This document shows positions 62,291 through 64,000 of a stretch of 64,000 nt of DNA, in pieces. Numbering within the stretch: position 1 is the stretch's first letter; every line of letters starts with the position of its first letter. Location: contig JAJYNO010000024.1 of assembly GCA_021786295.1 (NCBI GenBank), forward strand, positions 190,214-254,213, given 5' to 3'. The DNA comes from a bacterium (lineage in GTDB: Bacteria > Elusimicrobiota > Elusimicrobia > Elusimicrobiales > UBA9959). The position numbers and the translations under genes are program-made. The notes beneath the pieces are model-generated. The model was given only the letters and a program-made list of their open reading frames with translations. It was not told the DNA's origin and did not search any database.

Positions 62291-64000
62291 TCAGGCGGCG
62301 CCGAGCTCCACGGTGACTGAGAGGGCGGCCTCGTCCGAGGCGGTCTCCTTCAGCGTCAGGCCGGCCTTATCCACGCAGCCGGCCAGCAGCACGTCCTCGA
62401 GGGCGAGCTTCAGCGCGGCGGCCTGCTTGGGGCCGCATTCCACCGCAAGTTTAGCCACGGGCCACTTCACGCTGCGCTTCTCGGCGGCTTTCTTGGTGCG
62501 GACGGCCTCCAGCACCTTGCGGGCGGTCTCGAAAACCTCCCGGTCGCCGGCGGCGGAAGGCATCTCCGCGGCGGAAGGCCAGGCGGCCTTATGCACCGAC
62601 GGGCGGCCGGAGGAGGCCGCGTAGGACCAGCCCCAGACCTCCTCGGTGATGAACGGCATGAACGGCGCGAACAGCCGCAGGAACACGGACAGGGTCCAGT
62701 CCAGCGCGGCGCAGGCCGAACGCGCGGCCTCCGGCTTGCCGGAATAGGCGCGGTTCTTCACCAGCTCCAGGTAATTGTCGCAGAAGTTCCAGAAGGCGGT
62801 CTCCACGTAGAGCAGCACGGCCGCGTAGTCGTAGTTCTGGAAGTCCCCGCGGGACTGCTCCACCAGGCCTTTGAGGAACTCCACCCAGGCGCGGTCGAGC
62901 GGCTCGGTGATGTCGGCGGGGCCGGGCTTGGCGCCGGCGGCGGCCGGGCCCTTCATCTGCAGCAGCGCGAACTTGCTGGCGTTGAAGAGCTTGGTGGCCA
63001 GGCGCATGCCCACCTTGAAGACGCTCTCGTCGTACACGGTGTCCTGGCCCAGCTTGGCCTTGCCGCTCCAGTAGCGCAGCGCGTCGGCGGAATAGGTCTG
63101 CAGCAGGCCCTCGGGCGTGATGGTGTTGCCCTTGGACTTGCTCATCTTGCCCTTGTCGGGGCTCACGACCCAGCCGCTGATGCCGGCGTTGTACCACGGC
63201 ACGGAATTCTCGTGCATCCAGCTCTTCGTGATCGTGTAGAAGGCCCACGTGCGGATGATCTCGTGCGCCTGCGGGCGCAGGTCCGCGGGGTAGAGCTTGG
63301 CGTGGCGCTCCTTGTCTGCGGCCCAGCCGCTGGACACCATCGGCGTCAGCGACGAGGTGGCCCACGTGTCCATCACGTCGTGGTCGCCCATGAAGCCGCC
63401 GGGCTTGCCGCGCTGCGCCTCGGTATAGCCGGGCGGCACGTCGGTCTGCGGGTCCACGGGCAGGCGCTCGGCCGCGGCCACGATCGGGCTGGAATAGTCG
63501 GGGGCGCCGTCGTGGTCGAGCGGGTACCAGACCGGGAACGGCACGCCGAAATAGCGCTGGCGGCTGATGCACCAGTCCTGGTTGAGGCCCTCGACCCACT
63601 GCTCGTAGCGCTTGAGCATGTAGTCGGGGTGCCACTTCACCTTGCGGCCCTGCTCCAGCAGCGCGGGCTTGTTCTCGAGGATGCGGATGTACCACTGCCG
63701 GGTCGGCACGAATTCCAGCGGCAGGTCGCCCTTCTCGTAGTACTTAACGGCCTGCTTGGTGGGGCGCGGCTCGCCCACGAGGGAACCCTCGGCGCGCAGC
63801 AGTTCCACGGTCTTCGTACGGGCCTGCTTGGCGTACAGGCCGGCCAGCTGTCCGTAGGCCGCGTTGGCGGCGGCGTGGTCGGCGCTCTCGAAGAGGCCTG
63901 CGCCGAACTGCACCGGGATCAGGCGGCCGTCGCGGCCTATCACCTGGCGCAGCGGCAGCTTGTGGTCGCGCCAGAACTGCACGTCGGCGATGTCGCCGAA
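62291..64000 (-). CDS. valS: Valyl-tRNA synthetase, N-terminal part outside the window
   Basis: About 570 codons of the C-terminal part. Landmarks: DVQFWRDHKLPLRQVIGRDG at the window edge, WCISRQRYFGVPFPVWYPLD, DTWATSSLTPM, the editing/catalytic core up to KMSKSKGNTITPEG (KMSKS loop), then a helical anticodon domain and the tail VEAVRTKKAAEKRSVKWPVA. Charging of tRNAVal. Frame is open to 64000, so the ATG lies beyond. The WPVAKLAVEC end, lacking a long coiled-coil, resembles the archaeal-like ValS class also found in some bacteria (uncertain). Confidence 0.95.
   Translation of the reverse strand, partial: FGDIADVQFWRDHKLPLRQVIGRDGRLIPVQFGAGLFESADHAAANAAYGQLAGLYAKQARTKTVELLRAEGSLVGEPRPTKQAVKYYEKGDLPLEFVPTRQWYIRILENKPALLEQGRKVKWHPDYMLKRYEQWVEGLNQDWCISRQRYFGVPFPVWYPLDHDGAPDYSSPIVAAAERLPVDPQTDVPPGYTEAQRGKPGGFMGDHDVMDTWATSSLTPMVSSGWAADKERHAKLYPADLRPQAHEIIRTWAFYTITKSWMHENSVPWYNAGISGWVVSPDKGKMSKSKGNTITPEGLLQTYSADALRYWSGKAKLGQDTVYDESVFKVGMRLATKLFNASKFALLQMKGPAAAGAKPGPADITEPLDRAWVEFLKGLVEQSRGDFQNYDYAAVLLYVETAFWNFCDNYLELVKNRAYSGKPEAARSACAALDWTLSVFLRLFAPFMPFITEEVWGWSYAASSGRPSVHKAAWPSAAEMPSAAGDREVFETARKVLEAVRTKKAAEKRSVKWPVAKLAVECGPKQAAALKLALEDVLLAGCVDKAGLTLKETASDEAALSVTVELGAA

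Overview
The window is about 64 kb of GC-rich, gene-dense bacterial chromosome. It holds roughly 53 protein genes in runs with 1-4 bp overlaps and no gene-free stretch longer than about 210 bp. No rRNA, tRNA, CRISPR array or transposase gene was seen. A PorV-like outer-membrane barrel, many Sec signal peptides, a YejABEF-type importer, a group 4 [NiFe]-hydrogenase fused in layout to complex I modules, and a PUFA-synthase-like polyketide synthase point to a Gram-negative, H2-metabolising lineage outside the well-studied phyla. Elusimicrobiota is my best guess. This is inference, and Omnitrophota or a deltaproteobacterial-grade lineage cannot be excluded. Ile ATA and Arg AGG codons are common despite the high GC.

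Layout. 1-4.3 kb (minus): nucleoside salvage (pyrimidine and purine nucleoside phosphorylases), then yraN-rnhB-rplS-trmD-khpA-rpsP. 4.5-10.1 kb (minus): response regulator, rpe, a kinase-less PASTA protein, fmt, def, and an APC permease with a stress-protein-like tail. 10.2-10.6 kb: a PTS EIIA-like gene broken by an in-frame TAG. 10.7-12.8 kb (plus): BadF-type kinase, inositol monophosphatase family, TPR membrane protein. 12.8-18.1 kb (minus): PorV/TolB-like fusion, a coiled-coil membrane protein, an MBL-fold hydrolase, cydB and cydA. 18.2-30.3 kb (plus): membrane glycosyltransferase, then the lipid synthase locus KS-AT-KS / ACP-ACP-KR-DH, a Sfp-type phosphopantetheinyl transferase and an acyl-CoA carboxylase beta subunit. 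30.5-39.8 kb (plus): an 11-gene membrane-bound hydrogenase with complex I-like modules. 39.8-40.0 kb: a REP-like inverted repeat island. 40.0-44.4 kb (plus): C11 protease, ATP-grasp enzyme, MscS channel, parvulin isomerase. 44.5-48.0 kb (minus): a four-gene membrane module I cannot assign to any known function. 48.1-57.6 kb (minus): an eight-gene run joining a MutL-like ASKHA protein and two partners to a YejABEF-like importer. 57.7-59.0 kb (minus): small secreted proteins and a lone RAM domain. 59.1-62.2 kb (plus): dtd, a lipoprotein, RNase R. 62.3-64 kb (minus): valS, running off the window.

How they work together. The lipid locus looks self-contained for chain building: ketosynthases, acyltransferase, carriers, keto-reduction, dehydration, carrier activation and possibly malonyl-CoA supply. 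No enoyl reductase is present. The hydrogenase would couple ferredoxin oxidation to H2 evolution and ion pumping. Cytochrome bd offers O2 reduction. The most interesting unexplained signals are the in-frame TGA inside the second ketosynthase, ACPs with Thr in place of the phosphopantetheine Ser, the perfect ACP duplication, the 44.5-48.0 kb membrane module, the MutL-importer operon, and genes whose TATAAT box lies only 6 nt before the ATG (probable leaderless mRNAs).
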